A program made the position numbers and the translations under genes. The notes beneath the pieces are model-generated. The model saw nothing but the letters and a program-made list of their open reading frames with translations, made no database searches and was not told where the DNA came from. A stretch of DNA of 64,000 nucleotides from Gordius sp. MW1 (lineage: Eukaryota > Nematomorpha > Gordioida > Gordea > Gordiidae), in NCBI GenBank assembly GCA_964036665.1, contig OZ038530.1, positions 14,851,001 through 14,915,000 on the forward strand, in the 5' to 3' direction. Positions 32,605-44,531 of this stretch are shown here, one piece after another (position 1 is the first letter of the stretch; each line of letters opens with the position of its first letter).

Positions 32605-33543
32605 ACACTGGTCTACAAAAAAAAATAACCGGAAAACGGTCAACATATTCCGATAGAGTTTTTTGTGGTGAACACAAATATGTTTTTCATTTTTTTCCTA
32701 TACGTCAAGTTTTTTAGATATTTCGATTCAAAGTTGCGAAAATGACCGTTTTTGACCCTTTTCGATGCTCAATAGAGCGATATTGAATGGCTTAAAAAAA
32801 TTTTAAACCTCTAAGCGGTAGAACCAACTTAGAGTAAAACATTGAAAAATGATTTTTATTCCTATTCTTTTTATTTTTTTCAATATATCGAATATTCAAT
32901 TAGTCCCTATGATAGCGGCATCCTTTGAGCCTCTCTCCCTCCCTCTCTATCTAATTGGGTTTATAACACTATACTCTTGGTGCATGTGAGTGATTGATGG
33001 ATGATGTGGGGGTGGGGGTGTGTAAAAGTAGTGGCGTAATACGAGCTATTCCTCTAGTAGAGAGGGAGGATGACAGGCGTAGTAATAGGAATAGTTCGTA
33101 TTAACCCACTACTCTTGCACCCACCACACTCATTAATCACTTACAGGCACTAAGGGTATAGTGTTATATAAGCATATAAGCCAATTAGATAAAGAGAGAG
33201 GGAGGCTCCAAGGATGCCGCGATTTCGCATAGAGACTAATTGCATTTTTTATATATTGGAAAAAGTAAAAACAATAGGGGAAAAAATCATTTTTGAATAT
33301 TTTACCCTAAGTTGGTTCTACCGCTTAGAGGTTTAAGATTTTTTTTAGCTATTCTATATCGCTCTATTGGGAGTCAAAAAGGATCAAAAACGGTCATTTT
33401 CGCAACTTTGAATCGAAATATCTAAAAAATGACGTATAGGAAAACAACGAAAAACATCTTTGTGTTCACCACAAAAAACTCTATCGTAATATGTTGACCG
33501 TTTCCCGGTTATTTACACAAGACCATTATTTGTTGTCCAGTGT
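32605..33543. repeat. Long inverted repeat (fold-back element)
   Basis: Two arms of roughly 450 bp face each other around 33.05 kb. The outer ends are ACACTGGTCTACAAA and CCAGTGT. Matching internal blocks include GTTTTTTGTGGTGAACAC, TTGCGAAAATGACCG, CCTCTAAGCGGTAGAACC, and a gctctct-rich block near the centre. The arms differ by scattered substitutions and small indels. No coding capacity. A transcript would form a long hairpin. Confidence 0.9.
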
Positions 33544-33907
33544 AATTTTAGATGAAATTAGAGATGTGAGATGCCCAGAACAACTTAGTGTTTGTGTACA
33601 TTTTGTTAAATCCGATGACATACTTAAAGAATTTTTTTGGTTTTATCCCTTAAAAGTTTTGATGCATTAAAAATTGTCGTTAGAATTCAGGAAATATGTG
33701 CTGCCCAAGCTTAGGATGGGGTATCACTAATAAAGGAGAAAAAATTGAGTGGAAGTTATTTTTTGAAAATTATTGGCTTTATATAATATTTTAATAAATT
33801 TTGAAAGTTTAAAAGTTATGACATGTTCAAAACGAGTTTCAAAGCCCAGTTATTTCTTCATTAAATATTAAAATTAGTCTTTAGATAATAGAAGTTCATT
33901 ACGCCTT

Positions 33908-34081
33908 TTATGTTGCAAATGAATTTAAAATATCATCCGGGGGAATAACATCTATAAAGTCATGTTCTGAGCTCAATAAAGCTATGGAAGATAACCTATC
34001 TTGTCCAATTGTGGAACGAAGTTAAGTTTTAATCCGTTTTAGCAATGAGAACAATCTTTCGCATGGACACGAAGTATTGGA
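33908..34081 (-). pseudogene. hAT (ZMYM1-like) transposase C-terminus
   Basis: On the minus strand the frame reads CPCERLFSLLKRIKT, a stop, then LRSTIGQDRLSSIALL, the usual order of the dimerisation domain in ZMYM1-like hAT transposases. One in-frame stop and no recognisable catalytic core nearby mark it as a remnant. Confidence 0.75.
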
Positions 34082-35562
34082 ATAGTTAAAATTATTTTAA
34101 TCAAAATAACAAAATTTGGAAACACTGTTGAGGGTAAAATTTTAGTAAGTGAAAAAATATCATTGCATTTCATTTAATTCGAAGTTAAACAATTATAATA
34201 TATTACATATTATTTTAATATCCTCCATAATATGGATTAAAGGATATATTGAAGTATTTCGTATTATTGTACCCATAACCTAATTTAATTATTTCTATAT
34301 TCGCGGAATATTTATTTTATTTAAACCGAAACCGCGAAATATCCGCGAGATAAATTTAACTTTTTGGTTTTACATCTCTTTCGATTTATTTTCTACTACA
34401 CCAAAAAAAAGAAATAATTAATAATTAACGAGTGATAGCGAAGTAATATAATATATCTATACGTAATGGTAATAAATAACGATCTATTTATATCATAGCG
34501 ATATTAACAATCTATTTATATCATAGAGATATTAACAATCTATTTTTATAGTAGAGGTATTAACAATCATGACTCATCAGTCATCCTAACTACGCGTAAA
34601 GTAAATTTGATCGTATGTGCACGAGTAAAAATAAGTACAAATAGATGAGTAAAACTAAGTAAGCAGGGGGAACACCACAATTATTGCCATTATTATTTGG
34701 GCATCTTGCAGTTCTAACTCATAATGCTTAACTAATTCTGATAAAAGAAATTTTTCTTAAAAAATAGGACGAAGGGTTTAAAATTTCGAATGACTTATAT
34801 AAATTACAATTAATTTCCGAAAGTCTTATGTTTATTTCTGCTATTATTCCATCGTAAATAGGATAATATAAATTAATTTTAAAATTAATTAATGAATTGG
34901 TAGATTTAAAATAGTAAAAATTGTATTTATTGATTTTCTACGTTTAGACGGTAATGATGAAATATCAAAATTTGACGCTAAATCTTTTGCCTTCTTATAT
35001 AGAATGGAATTATTTCGACTCAACAATTTTATAAATCTTGTATCCTTTGTTTTCTTATACAGCATCTTTATTTGTAATAATACAAATAAGAGTATTATTC
35101 AAAAACTAATAATTATAATCCACATATTGTTTCTTAATTAAAATAATATTCAACAATTCGCTTAAGGGGCCGATGAACCCAAAAATTTTTCCTTGAGTGG
35201 GAAGAGCCCTTGGAGCCTGATATTTGCTCTTGGGGGGGGGCCCTCGGCCCCTATTCTTCCCTAGCTACGCCACTGGCCCTATGGTTATATGGTATAACGG
35301 TATAGGAGCTAGCAAAGAAGTAAGCCGATCAAGGAAGTGTTGTATAATTTGATAAAAGCATAACAAACTTTTAAAAAACTTTTGTGAGTTTGACATTACA
35401 GGTTTCTTTTCAGATGCATTCTTATTAAGAAATGTTTATCAAAAGAAACCTGCCGGCTGATATGTTCCAAGTTGGCAAAGGTATAACGTTTTGCGTTTTG
35501 ATTGGTGCAGAGTTTTTATCTTATAGACTAAAATTGAGACACGACATTATTATTTTTATTTC

Positions 35563-37211
35563 ATGTCTTCTCACAAATTAACTTTAAAATCTCCAATCTA
35601 TGAAGATGAAACTATAGCGATTTCTCCCGAATGGACTGTTTCTGAATTAAAAAGCCATTTAGCTCATAAATACACCCCTAAACCAGTAATATCAATTAAA
35701 TTTATTTCTTTAATATATTTAGAAAGTGGAACACCAGAGACTTATATATTGTGGACGATTATTGAAGGATGAACATTTACTGAAAGATATATTAAAAAAG
35801 GTATAAAGGTCTTGAAGTTATAATTTTTTTAAAGGAAGAAAAAACTTACATTCATATAATATGCACATCATCACTAACAGAAATTAATAAGCCTAAAATT
35901 TTGCCTAAAGAAACATTGGTTGGCAAAATTCAAACTGAACAAAATACTAGGTAATTTTATGTAAGTATTTAATCAATTTTCATAGTCAAACTCCTACACT
36001 CCCAAATATAAATTATGGAAGTGACTTGTACAATGTTACATATAATAATACTTCTCTTCCTATGTATTCAAATGAATATATGCAGATATATCACCAAAGT
36101 TTAATGGATTCATGGAATTTATATTACTACAAGTAATTTTTATTATAAAAATCATTTATTTATACTATGTGCACATTTAAATTATTAGCATTAACCAATA
36201 CTATCAATCAATGTACAATCCAAATTTTTTAAACTTTTCACCATTGGCTCAGCATATACCCCCTACTAATCTCCCTTACTTAAATAACACTCCTGTTGTG
36301 GAAAACGAAAATAATCAAAATAATTTAATCAATGATCCCAATGTTGCTAATAATGCTGGGGCAAACAATATGATGGCAGCACCCGGTGGGATTGGTTTAG
36401 GTGCTGCTGAAGAACCAAATGGCAATGAAAGGGTGGATTTTGTTGATTGGATTTATGTGCTATTTCGTGTTGGCATTCTCTTTTCTATCCTTTACTTTTA
36501 TTCTTCCATCCATAGATTTATGGTTGTTTTGCTTTTTTCAACCCTCATATTTCTGTAAGTACATTTATAAAAACACGTTGATGATCTTAATTGATGAAAT
36601 GATTGGTAACTTTATAAAAAAATTTGTTATTGACAGTTATCAAGCTGGGTTTTTAGTTTATCCATTGAGAAGGAATAATCCTGCTGTACCACTTGAACAA
36701 GCCCCTACTTCTCCAGATGCGGCGAATGGTGCTAATAATTCTGACCAAACATTGGTTGAACCAACATTTCCAAGGGTAATTCTGATTTTAAGTTTCAATT
36801 ATTCATTAATGCATTCTGATAAAATTTCCAAACAAACCTGTGTAACAAAGTTTCATACACAAGTTAAAAGGGTTATTTTTTGATAGCTCATTGGTAGGCA
36901 ATTCAAATTAATGGCTCGAGGCAAAATAGTCACATTTTACCTAGACCCTTAAAGAATAAAATTGCAAAAAATTTGCATAGGGCTATAGCCCTGTTTAAGT
37001 TGGCCCTAAATTACCTTAACCATTTTATATGAATATTTTTCACACTCTTAATAAGGTTGAAGCGGAAAATGAAGTACAACCAGATCTCTCAAGTCGTGTA
37101 AAGGAAAAAATGTTGGTGGTATGGAATGGTACTAGGGCAGTTCTCATAGTGTTTGCAACCTTCTTTACATCCTTAATTCCTGATCGACCTCCACCAGTCA
37201 ACTTAAATTAA
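35563..37211 (+). CDS. HERPUD1: HERPUD-like ER ubiquitin-like-domain protein, 7 exons
   Basis: HERPUD proteins sit in the ER membrane and support ER-associated degradation by binding the HRD1 ubiquitin-ligase complex. Exons: 35563-35685, 35723-35800, 35835-35950, 35986-36132, 36189-36554, 36637-36775, 37056-37211, all GT-AG and in phase, giving 374 residues (human HERPUD1 has 391). The N-terminal ubiquitin-like domain shows WTVSELKSHLAHKY and HQRLIYCGRLLKDEHLLKDI. A long Asn/Pro/Tyr-rich linker follows. The membrane hairpin contains FSILYFYSSIHRFMVV, the most conserved part of the family. The tail WNGTRAVLIVFATFFTSLIP resembles the final helix of HERPUD. I cannot decide between a HERPUD1 and a HERPUD2 relationship; invertebrates often have one gene. 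A putative AATAAA is at 37330. Confidence 0.93.
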
Positions 37212-38148
37212 AAGTGTCTGTTTAAAACTTACTCAATATAAATTATTTATTTATCCTCATAAATAGATTTGTAATTTATGCTTTTGTTTTTCTTATTTAA
37301 TCGTCTCTTGTTTATTGCTATAAAGCTAGAATAAAATGATTTCATTATAATGCTCATCTCAGTACTCTTTAACTTTTTGTTATATTGATCAAAAGTCTTA
37401 TATGAATACTAATCTGTATATTTATTACATGTATCCTTCTATATTTATATCACTTTGAAATATGATCAGTAATTGATTTGCATAACCCCATATACATCCA
37501 ATAATTGTATCAGAATGATATATTTTAGGATAGTATGGCAATTATTAAACAAGGCAAATAATAAAGTAAAAAAAAGTTTTTATTTTTTGTGACTTTATCT
37601 TTTTTATTTTTATTTTTTCCCTTGATGAAGGGCTATAATAGCCCAAAATATCGCGTTCCATTTCTCTCTTTCTACGTTATCCGTCCAAACCCACCGATTT
37701 TATACAATGACATTCACATTAATGGATTGAATAGTTTAATATATAATAAGTTCTTTAATATCATACAACTTGACTCTTTTGGCTCTGCAAATTTCCTTGC
37801 TTTATGTTTTTACCCGTTTATATTTAGGCTAGTTATATATAGCACTTATTTGTGTCAAGGTTATGAATGAAGGTTATGGTGCATCAGACAAATTTTCGGT
37901 CTTGTCTGGTCTCAAAAAATTTAGCTGAGGCGAGAAATTAAGAAAATGAGCCGAGATCGAGACGAAAATTTTGACCTCGAGACGTAATGTTACGAGATTT
38001 CAAATTTAAGCTTTTTTCATTATAAACCCATAAATAGAGCCCTGCACGGGCAGTTGCCCACTCCCCGAGCTGATGACCTAATGAACAAGCCTGACCCGAG
38101 CACTGCCCGAAACAAGCTCTATTCAATAGACTTTTTTTAGATGCTAGG
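37212..38148. other. HERPUD 3' flank with transposon scraps
   Basis: Contains AATAAA at 37330-37335, a short hairpin GGGCTATAATAGCCC near 37.63 kb, a decayed gagacgag hAT end (about 37.88-38.00 kb), and a tiny GC-rich fragment beginning TAGAGCCCTGCACGGGCAG (about 38.036 kb). No gene supported. Confidence 0.6.
37330..37335 (+). promoter_or_regulatory. Putative HERPUD poly(A) signal
   Basis: AATAAA, 119 bp after the HERPUD stop codon, the first canonical hexamer downstream. AT-rich context makes chance matches common. Confidence 0.4.
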
Positions 38149-38689
38149 CAGTGGCATAGCTCCCCAAGAGCAAAATTCCAACCCCATCAAAAGGAAAATC
38201 TTGGCTCCATTGACTCTTTAAGCTAAAATGTTTGAATTGCTATGCAATTTATATAATTATAGTTTTATCTCTAAATTTTAAATTAAGCTAGCCTACCTTT
38301 TTGCAAAAAATTTATTCTTATTTTTTTCTCTTCGTTTTGCAATAGCATAAAATACGATTACCTAGCTCTAAAAAATAGCTTGGATCAAATAGGGAAGGTG
38401 TTTTATTATCCTTTTTGGGATTACCCATTGGTGGTAAAAAATCTCTTTTAAACTTTCTTTCGAATTTTTAAAATCTAAAATGGAACTTTTAAAATGCTTG
38501 CCCATTTACATAATTAAAAACTATTTCAACATTTCAAAAATTAATCATTGTTTCCGCTCTTTTGGTGCATTTTTACACTCAGACGTTTTAAAGTCGTACA
38601 AAGGCTTTTAATAATTTTATTAAAAAATTTAATACTTAATACCAATAATTGGCTTCAAGCATCCCTACCAGGAGAATTGGTCCTCCTGG

Positions 38690-39560
38690 CAGCATATCGC
38701 TAGCTGCTTTTATATCCTCTTTTTAATCGGTCGAAAATTTAATTTTTAATCTCACAACCCATGATTCCGACCCTCTGCTAACTCAAGCCTGGGAGCTTTG
38801 GAATTTGAATGTCACGCCCGAGGCCATTCAACCTCAAAGTACGAGACAGAATGGTCGGGGTTCTGGACTAGTATCGCTCTCCCTTGATAACCTTTTATCG
38901 AGGGGGATGATAGCTAGCATTACAACCGTAGGTCCCTCGCTTTTGATGGTTCCGGTCACGAGTGGCTTGAAGCCTGTCCCAGCTAACTTTTGGGAATGCT
39001 GCTTGACGACTTTGAGCTTTCATATTCCAGAGCTTTAAGGTTGGATTAGTTACACCAAAGGTTTTCTTGTCGGAATTGTCTTACCATAGTAGACGAATTT
39101 GTCAGGCACCCTCTACACTGCCTTGCTAATAAATTGAAATATATAGGCACAGAGAATCTATTGATTCAAGCTGCCCTTAAAAAGGCTAAAATCCCATCCT
39201 TGAGCCGTCGGATCCCTCTTTGGAAGGTAGGATGCGCCCTGGCGGCTCTTCTCTAGTCCTCTGCCAAAATCGCCTATCCCTTAAATGGGATTTAACTTGC
39301 ATTAACTTATTTGCCCCTTCCCATTTTAATTAAGACCCTATCGCTACCGCAGAAGGGCCTAAAACTACAAAATACTCTTGGCATCCAATATTTTTATCCC
39401 TGTTGCTTCGTGCTCTGGGTCCTTCGGTAAACAGGCGATGGAATTTTTTAAAGAAATCGGAAAACGCTCACCGAAATCTAAAATTTCCGCGTCCATGGCA
39501 AAAACTAGGGATTCTTGTACGATACAACTTTAAATTCTTTGTCGACTCAAGGCCTATTTA
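38690..39560. other. Less AT-rich block of unknown nature inside the hAT-like element
   Basis: This stretch is visibly richer in G and C than its surroundings and has a 77-residue open frame (38805-39038) that extends upstream without a Met. It is Ser/Leu-rich with no motif I recognise. The following 500 bp contain stops in all frames. It may be a captured fragment or an old retroelement piece. Confidence 0.3.
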
Positions 39561-40303
39561 GAAGATAATGATATTGATCTTTGTTATGTCTTTATTTTTG
39601 TATTACGCTTATGTATTTAACTTTGTTTTCGTGAAAATAAACTTTTTTACCAAAATTATCTTATATATATTTGTATATAATTCATTGTTTTTAGATTAAG
39701 TTAATAATAAGTATGCAAATATATGATGACTGATCCAATTTACATGCCATATTCAAGCATTTTTTTGTTATATACATTCAAAATTATTAACGTTAATTTT
39801 GAGGAATTATAAAACCTTTTTAAATAATTTTTAAAATTATTTTACAATGTTGTATTTATTTTAAAACATTAGAATTAAATATTAAGATTTTAAGCACAAA
39901 CAATAATTATATCATGGGAACGCTGTGGGAATACGTTATAATACGTTTTACATAATTTGTTGACTTGAGTTTGCTCCCGCCCAAGCGGTTTTGGGTTGTA
40001 CTTTAATTTTTGTCCAAGCCCTGCTCAATATCCCATCGGACCAGGCCGGGCTCTGTTGGACAAGATAGGTAAAAAAGAATGCAAAGTGAATATGAGAGGT
40101 AATTATGCATTTTCTTAGTATAACTAGTTTTACTTGTACGGATGAACCAATTTAATAAAAACTTCCATCCGTTTCCGTATATTGCATTTTACATTACATT
40201 TCATTAGTTTTATATAGATAGTCAAACTTCTAAACTATAATATGCAATCACGCTTTTCAAGTATCTCAGTTTTAAGGAGGACTTAAAATGTTGCCACGGT
40301 GTC

Positions 40304-40469
40304 CATGGGCTTAGCCAGTATTGGGATTAGAGGGGGGCAATAATGATTTAGTGAGGGGCAAAATGATCATTTTTTGAAATATGGCCATAATTTTAATAAA
40401 TTTGAATTAATTTTTGGATTTAGAGGGGGCAGCCGCCCCTCCCTGCACCCCCTCTTGGCTACGCCTATG
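40304..40469. mobile_element. hAT MITE, family CATGGGCGTAGCC
   Basis: Begins CATGGGCTTAGCC and ends GGCTACGCCTATG. The 8-bp duplication ACGGTGTC is perfect (40296-40303 and 40470-40477). Nested in the element at 38149. Confidence 0.9.
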
Positions 40470-40605
40470 ACGGTGTCCTTGATATAATTGCGACTCAATC
40501 ATAAGCATGCTGCCTTTAAGGGTATAAATTAGTGTGATAACTCTTATTATTAAGGCTAACTAGTTGTGGTTGTGGCTAAATGTTCCTAAGGAGTGATACA
40601 ACACC

Positions 40606-41268
40606 TAGAGCCCTGCACGGGTCGCCCGACCCGGCCCGAGCCCGACCCGATCAGGCTTCGGGCCGGGCTCGGGCAGAATTTAATAAAACAATTGGGCTCG
40701 GGTCGGGCCTGATGAGGCGGCCCGACTTAAGGCCCGAGCCCGGCCCGATATGACTTAAGCAAACCAATTTTTTTATAAAATATGATTTAATCAAACTCAA
40801 CTCGATATTAAAAAATTATCTTCGTACACCATACCAATATAGCTTCCAAGCTTCAGCTTTTTCCCCCTGTCTATAATATTTTGACTTAAATTTCAAATCT
40901 TATTCTAGTATTTAAATAAATTTTTAGTAGCTATTACTTTAGAAATTAAATAAGGAAATTTTTTAAAAAGTTTTTAATTTGGAATGTTAGGAAAAAAATA
41001 TTTTATAAAGTTAGATTTCCAGTTAAATTATTGGCTGAATAAATTGTAGCGAGTGAAAATGAAAATTTTATTTCAAATTTATCCTAGTTGTAAATTACGA
41101 TTAGTAACAATTTAATGCATTATGTATTTATTTGGTAAAAATTTTTTATTTGACAAATCGGGTCGGGCTCGGGTTGGGCTAAAAATAAAAAAGTCGCTCG
41201 GGCCGGGCTCGGGCAAAGAGACGTCAGGCCGGGCTCGGGCAGAAAAAAATTCATTTTGCAGCGCTCTA
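40606..41268. mobile_element. Nonautonomous hAT with GC-rich ends
   Basis: Begins TAGAGCCCTGCACGGGTC and ends TTGCAGCGCTCTA, with a perfect 8-bp duplication ACAACACC (40598-40605 and 41269-41276). Repeated CGGGCTCGGGC/GCCCGACCCG words crowd both ends; the interior is AT-rich and noncoding. The terminal layout closely matches the autonomous element at 17489. Confidence 0.93.
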
Positions 41269-41407
41269 ACAACACCCTATAGTTTCAAAACTCTTCGCTT
41301 TCTTAGTTTTATTATTTGTATAATTATCATCATGATTTCATAATTTTACAAATCATTTTTATAAACCTAATATACACTAAATTATGCTAATTGACCTTAA
41401 TATAGCC

Positions 41408-41831
41408 CATGGGCGTACGCAGGTTTTGAATTAGAGGGGGGCAGATTAATTTTTCTAAAATTTTCCTGAGAGCAAAAAAAAAAAAAAAAAGGTCTCGACT
41501 ATCCAAATCCAAAATTTTTCCTTACCAAAAATTTTACTGAGAGCAAACAAAAAAAAAAAAAATAAAAAAGGTCTCGACTATCCAAATCCAAAATTTTTCC
41601 TTACCAAAAATTTTACTGAGAGCAAAAAAAAAAAAAAAAAAGAGGTCTCGACTATTTGGAGGGGGGGGGGAGCCACATTAGGGTGGGGCAGAGCCTAATG
41701 AGGGTGGGGCAGAGCAAAATTAGGGGGGGGGCAAAACAAATTTTTTTTTATTCTTGAGGGTTTTTGTATTGAAAAAATCTTATTTTTAAAATTAGGGGGG
41801 GGGCAGCCGCCCCCCCCTGCGTACGCCCATG
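41408..41831. mobile_element. CATGGGCGTAGCC-family MITE with internal triplication
   Basis: Begins CATGGGCGTACGCAGG and ends CCTGCGTACGCCCATG. Only 6 bp (ATAGCC) are duplicated at the edges. About 41472-41660 holds three copies of a roughly 90-bp unit containing a long A-run and GGTCTCGACTATCC. Confidence 0.8.
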
Positions 41832-42009
41832 ATAGCCGTTTAACATATTGTCGTTTTTGTTTTACAATGTTTAATTTATTTAAAATAAAAAAGAAATTTC
41901 TGAGGATTTTTTGGTTTAATTAAGGTGAACGAAAATGGTTAAGCTGATTTAATGCATAGTATTAATTTGAGTCTAGCGAATTTGATGTCTTTATAGGTAT
42001 AAGGGGAGA

Positions 42010-42272
42010 AGGTTCCCTATCAACTCAAAAACCATCTTGTCGAATTCACCCTGGGACATAAGGAACATCTCCCCATTATCATAAAGTAGGCCCTAAATTG
42101 AGTACCTTTTATAATAATTATCAATTTTTTTTAAAAAAAATACATTAATTAACTTTAATCCGAAATTGAATGATTAATATGCTTAGTTGGGGACATTTTT
42201 TAATTGGGGGACATTTTTAACCTTGGGACATTCATTTCGGAAAGATGGTTTACGGCAAGTTGACGGGCCACC
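42010..42272. mobile_element. Second copy of the TTGCCGAA-type MITE
   Basis: Ends CCCTATCAACTC with AACCATCTTG, and GGCAAGTTGACGGGCCACC, match the element at 30775-31050. It is more decayed and has a small deletion at the left end. Confidence 0.7.
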
Positions 42273-42415
42273 AGGGGAGAAAATAAAAAACAGTTGCTTA
42301 AGTTTGACAAATAGGGGAAAAATTTAGCAGCCGTTTACCCCTCCTTACTAAAAAATTACTGCTCGCTTCCCCCCCCCCCCCAAGGTAAACCTCTAGCTAC
42401 GCCACAGATGCTAGG

Positions 42416-43406
42416 ATATTTAAACTATTAACAACTTTAATAAGATGTTTAAACATACTGTTAGGATCCGGCTCTATAGTCCAAATAAAGGTTGAGGTTT
42501 TTTATTTGTTTAACAGTTTTTAAAAATGATACCAAAAAATAGGTAAAACTATATCTAAAGATCGAAAAATAATCGTATGCTTAATACGTCATATAAAAGA
42601 TATTTAATGTTTCACATTCATTAGACAATTTCTTATTAGAATCTATATAAGCATTTGGGGGAAGAGAAATATTTATTAAAATAAAAGGTTGAAAAAAGAG
42701 GGAAACAAAGAAGACATGTGAATAGAAATTAATAGATATTAAAAAAATTATCTGAGTTTATAATCACGGGACTTCTTATGGTAGTACAAAGAAAATATTT
42801 AAATTTTTAATACGCCGCAATTACTCCAATTGGTAGAAGTTGAGAACTAATAGTAATTGAAAATATTCGACCAGTAATTTTCTAGGTCAGACTTGGTGGT
42901 AAATTGTGTGGAGTTGGGTCTGATTGGAGTAGGATGGATTGCTCTTCGATGTTAGGGTTGTATTTGTGGTATCCTCCACCCCCTTACGCCTCACCCCCTT
43001 ACGTGTGTGTATTAGATATTTTATATATTCGTCCCCCCCCCACACACATACACTTATACGCGTAAATTTTACTCTACTCCTGTTTATGATAAGATGTTTG
43101 TTAGTATCTCTATGATATAAATAGATACAATTTTAATTACCCTGCTTTAGCGATTATTATTTTCCCTCGCTTACACACAGATATATTTTTTTTGAGCAAA
43201 TATGATTCGGAAAAAGATGTAAAACAAAAATAATAATTAATATTATTGCGCGGATACTTTGGTAACGGTTAATAAATATAATAAAATAAATAGTATTCGT
43301 AGTTTAAAATTATAATAACAAAATTCCTTAAAATTCAATAAATCCTTTTAACCATTATTTTCGATGGATTTATATTATTATATAAAAGATAAGATTGTAG
43401 GTTTGG
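42416..43406. other. No gene recognised
   Basis: AT-rich sequence with C-rich and CA-rich simple stretches near 43.03 kb. No supported feature. Confidence 0.5.
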
Positions 43407-43763
43407 TTAAAGGATGATGATTTGTTTTGGTGTTTTTTGGCAGGGAGGTGTGAGTGAAAATTGCTGTATTAGCCCATTAGGATGTTTTTGATCGCCGTAG
43501 CTGCTATTTATGGTGGTCGATTGATTGTTGAATGGGATGTTGATATATATGATACATCCAATGTGTAAATAACATCTGTGTGATTGTCTTACTCGACTTA
43601 AATTGGAAATATAATCGACCATACGATCCTCGGTGGTGAGAACGAATGTTGTAGTAGAGGCTATCTGTTTAACAACCGTACCGTGAAACGTTATTTGATA
43701 TGTGTCATGCATTATCTTTCGTAATAGTCCTTGCTCATGGCCATGTAAATATTTAAATGTCAT
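43407..43763 (-). CDS. Unrecognised 118-aa open frame
   Basis: An ATG-started frame that is long for this AT-rich region and less biased than the surrounding noise. It contains ITFHGTVVKQI and TFVLTTEDRMVDYI, an alternation that could suit a small beta-barrel (OB-like) fold, but this is a guess. The C-terminal 30 residues are polar and look unstructured. An AG lies after codon RQSHR, so splicing is possible. No neighbour shares its strand. It may be a lone small gene or chance. Confidence 0.3.
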   Translation of the reverse strand: MTFKYLHGHEQGLLRKIMHDTYQITFHGTVVKQIASTTTFVLTTEDRMVDYISNLSRVRQSHRCYLHIGCIIYINIPFNNQSTTINSSYGDQKHPNGLIQQFSLTPPCQKTPKQIIIL

Positions 43764-44531
43764 GTTGTGGTTGCGTTAAATTATTGTTGTGATTGTGACC
43801 ATTTGCGGAGGAGTGGGCAATTTAAGTGATCGGCCAGAAGAATCGTTGAATAAGGCATGACTAAAGTAAGGCATCAAGGTTGCCATCGTATAAGCAACCG
43901 GTAGTAAGCAAGCTTATTTTGCTCACAAAATTTGGACACATATCACTTGAGGTTAGGTTAGTAAAGTTGATGTATATGATTCTATCACCTATAACGTATT
44001 TTTCCAGTGTTGTATTGTATGCTGGTTTGAAGTACAGCTAAAAATCTGAGTTTTACTATTTTATCTAAGATAATCAGAACGCTAATGCTAAAGGGAGTGT
44101 ATTGAAGGGAGGCGGAATGAAAAAAGGCGGCTTTCTTAAAAGCGGGGTCATTAATTTGGTGGAGAAAAAATATTTATCAAAATAAAAGATAGAAAGAAGT
44201 GGAAAAGAAACAAATTATGTGTTAAAATATATAAAAAAGTATAAATATTGTCTGCGTCTTATAATAATGTGAGTTTTTTTGTAGTACAACTACAAAAAAA
44301 TCAAATTTTAATAGCCAAAAGTGTCTGGGAGAATTTGTGCAGATCTCTTCCTACTAGTTTGATGAGTTTCCAACTCTATTTAAGTGCATTTTAAATGCCA
44401 ACATTCTGAAATAATTATTTTATGCAAGATAATAAAAATATTATATAAAAAGTTGTCAACCATAACCTAGGTGCGATGTAACAAAATTACTTGTACCAAA
44501 ATTAAGTATCTCAATATTTTATAAATTAAAT

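Larger units (their letters stand above)
31455..35275 (-). mobile_element. ZMYM-type hAT element, 3.8 kb
   Basis: Ends are CAGTGGTGTAGCTAGC and CTAGCTACGCCACTG, with poly-G and poly-C just inside. The flanks gccgtagg and gccctatg agree in 6 of 8 positions. It encodes a hAT C-terminal remnant on the minus strand and contains a fold-back element and a fragment of the telomere-motif MITE. Confidence 0.78.
38149..42407. mobile_element. hAT-like element with nested insertions
   Basis: Begins CAGTGGCATAGCTCC and ends CTAGCTACGCCACAG, related to the ends at 31455/35275. The target duplication ATGCTAGG is perfect (38141-38148 and 42408-42415). No transposase was recognised inside. It has been hit by other elements: 40304-40469, 40606-41268, 41408-41831 and about 42010-42272. 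Confidence 0.85.

Noticed and set aside
37589-37870. 93-aa frame downstream of HERPUD
   Set aside because: Phe/Leu/Ile-rich translation of AT-rich DNA with no motif, no splice context and no homology I recognise.
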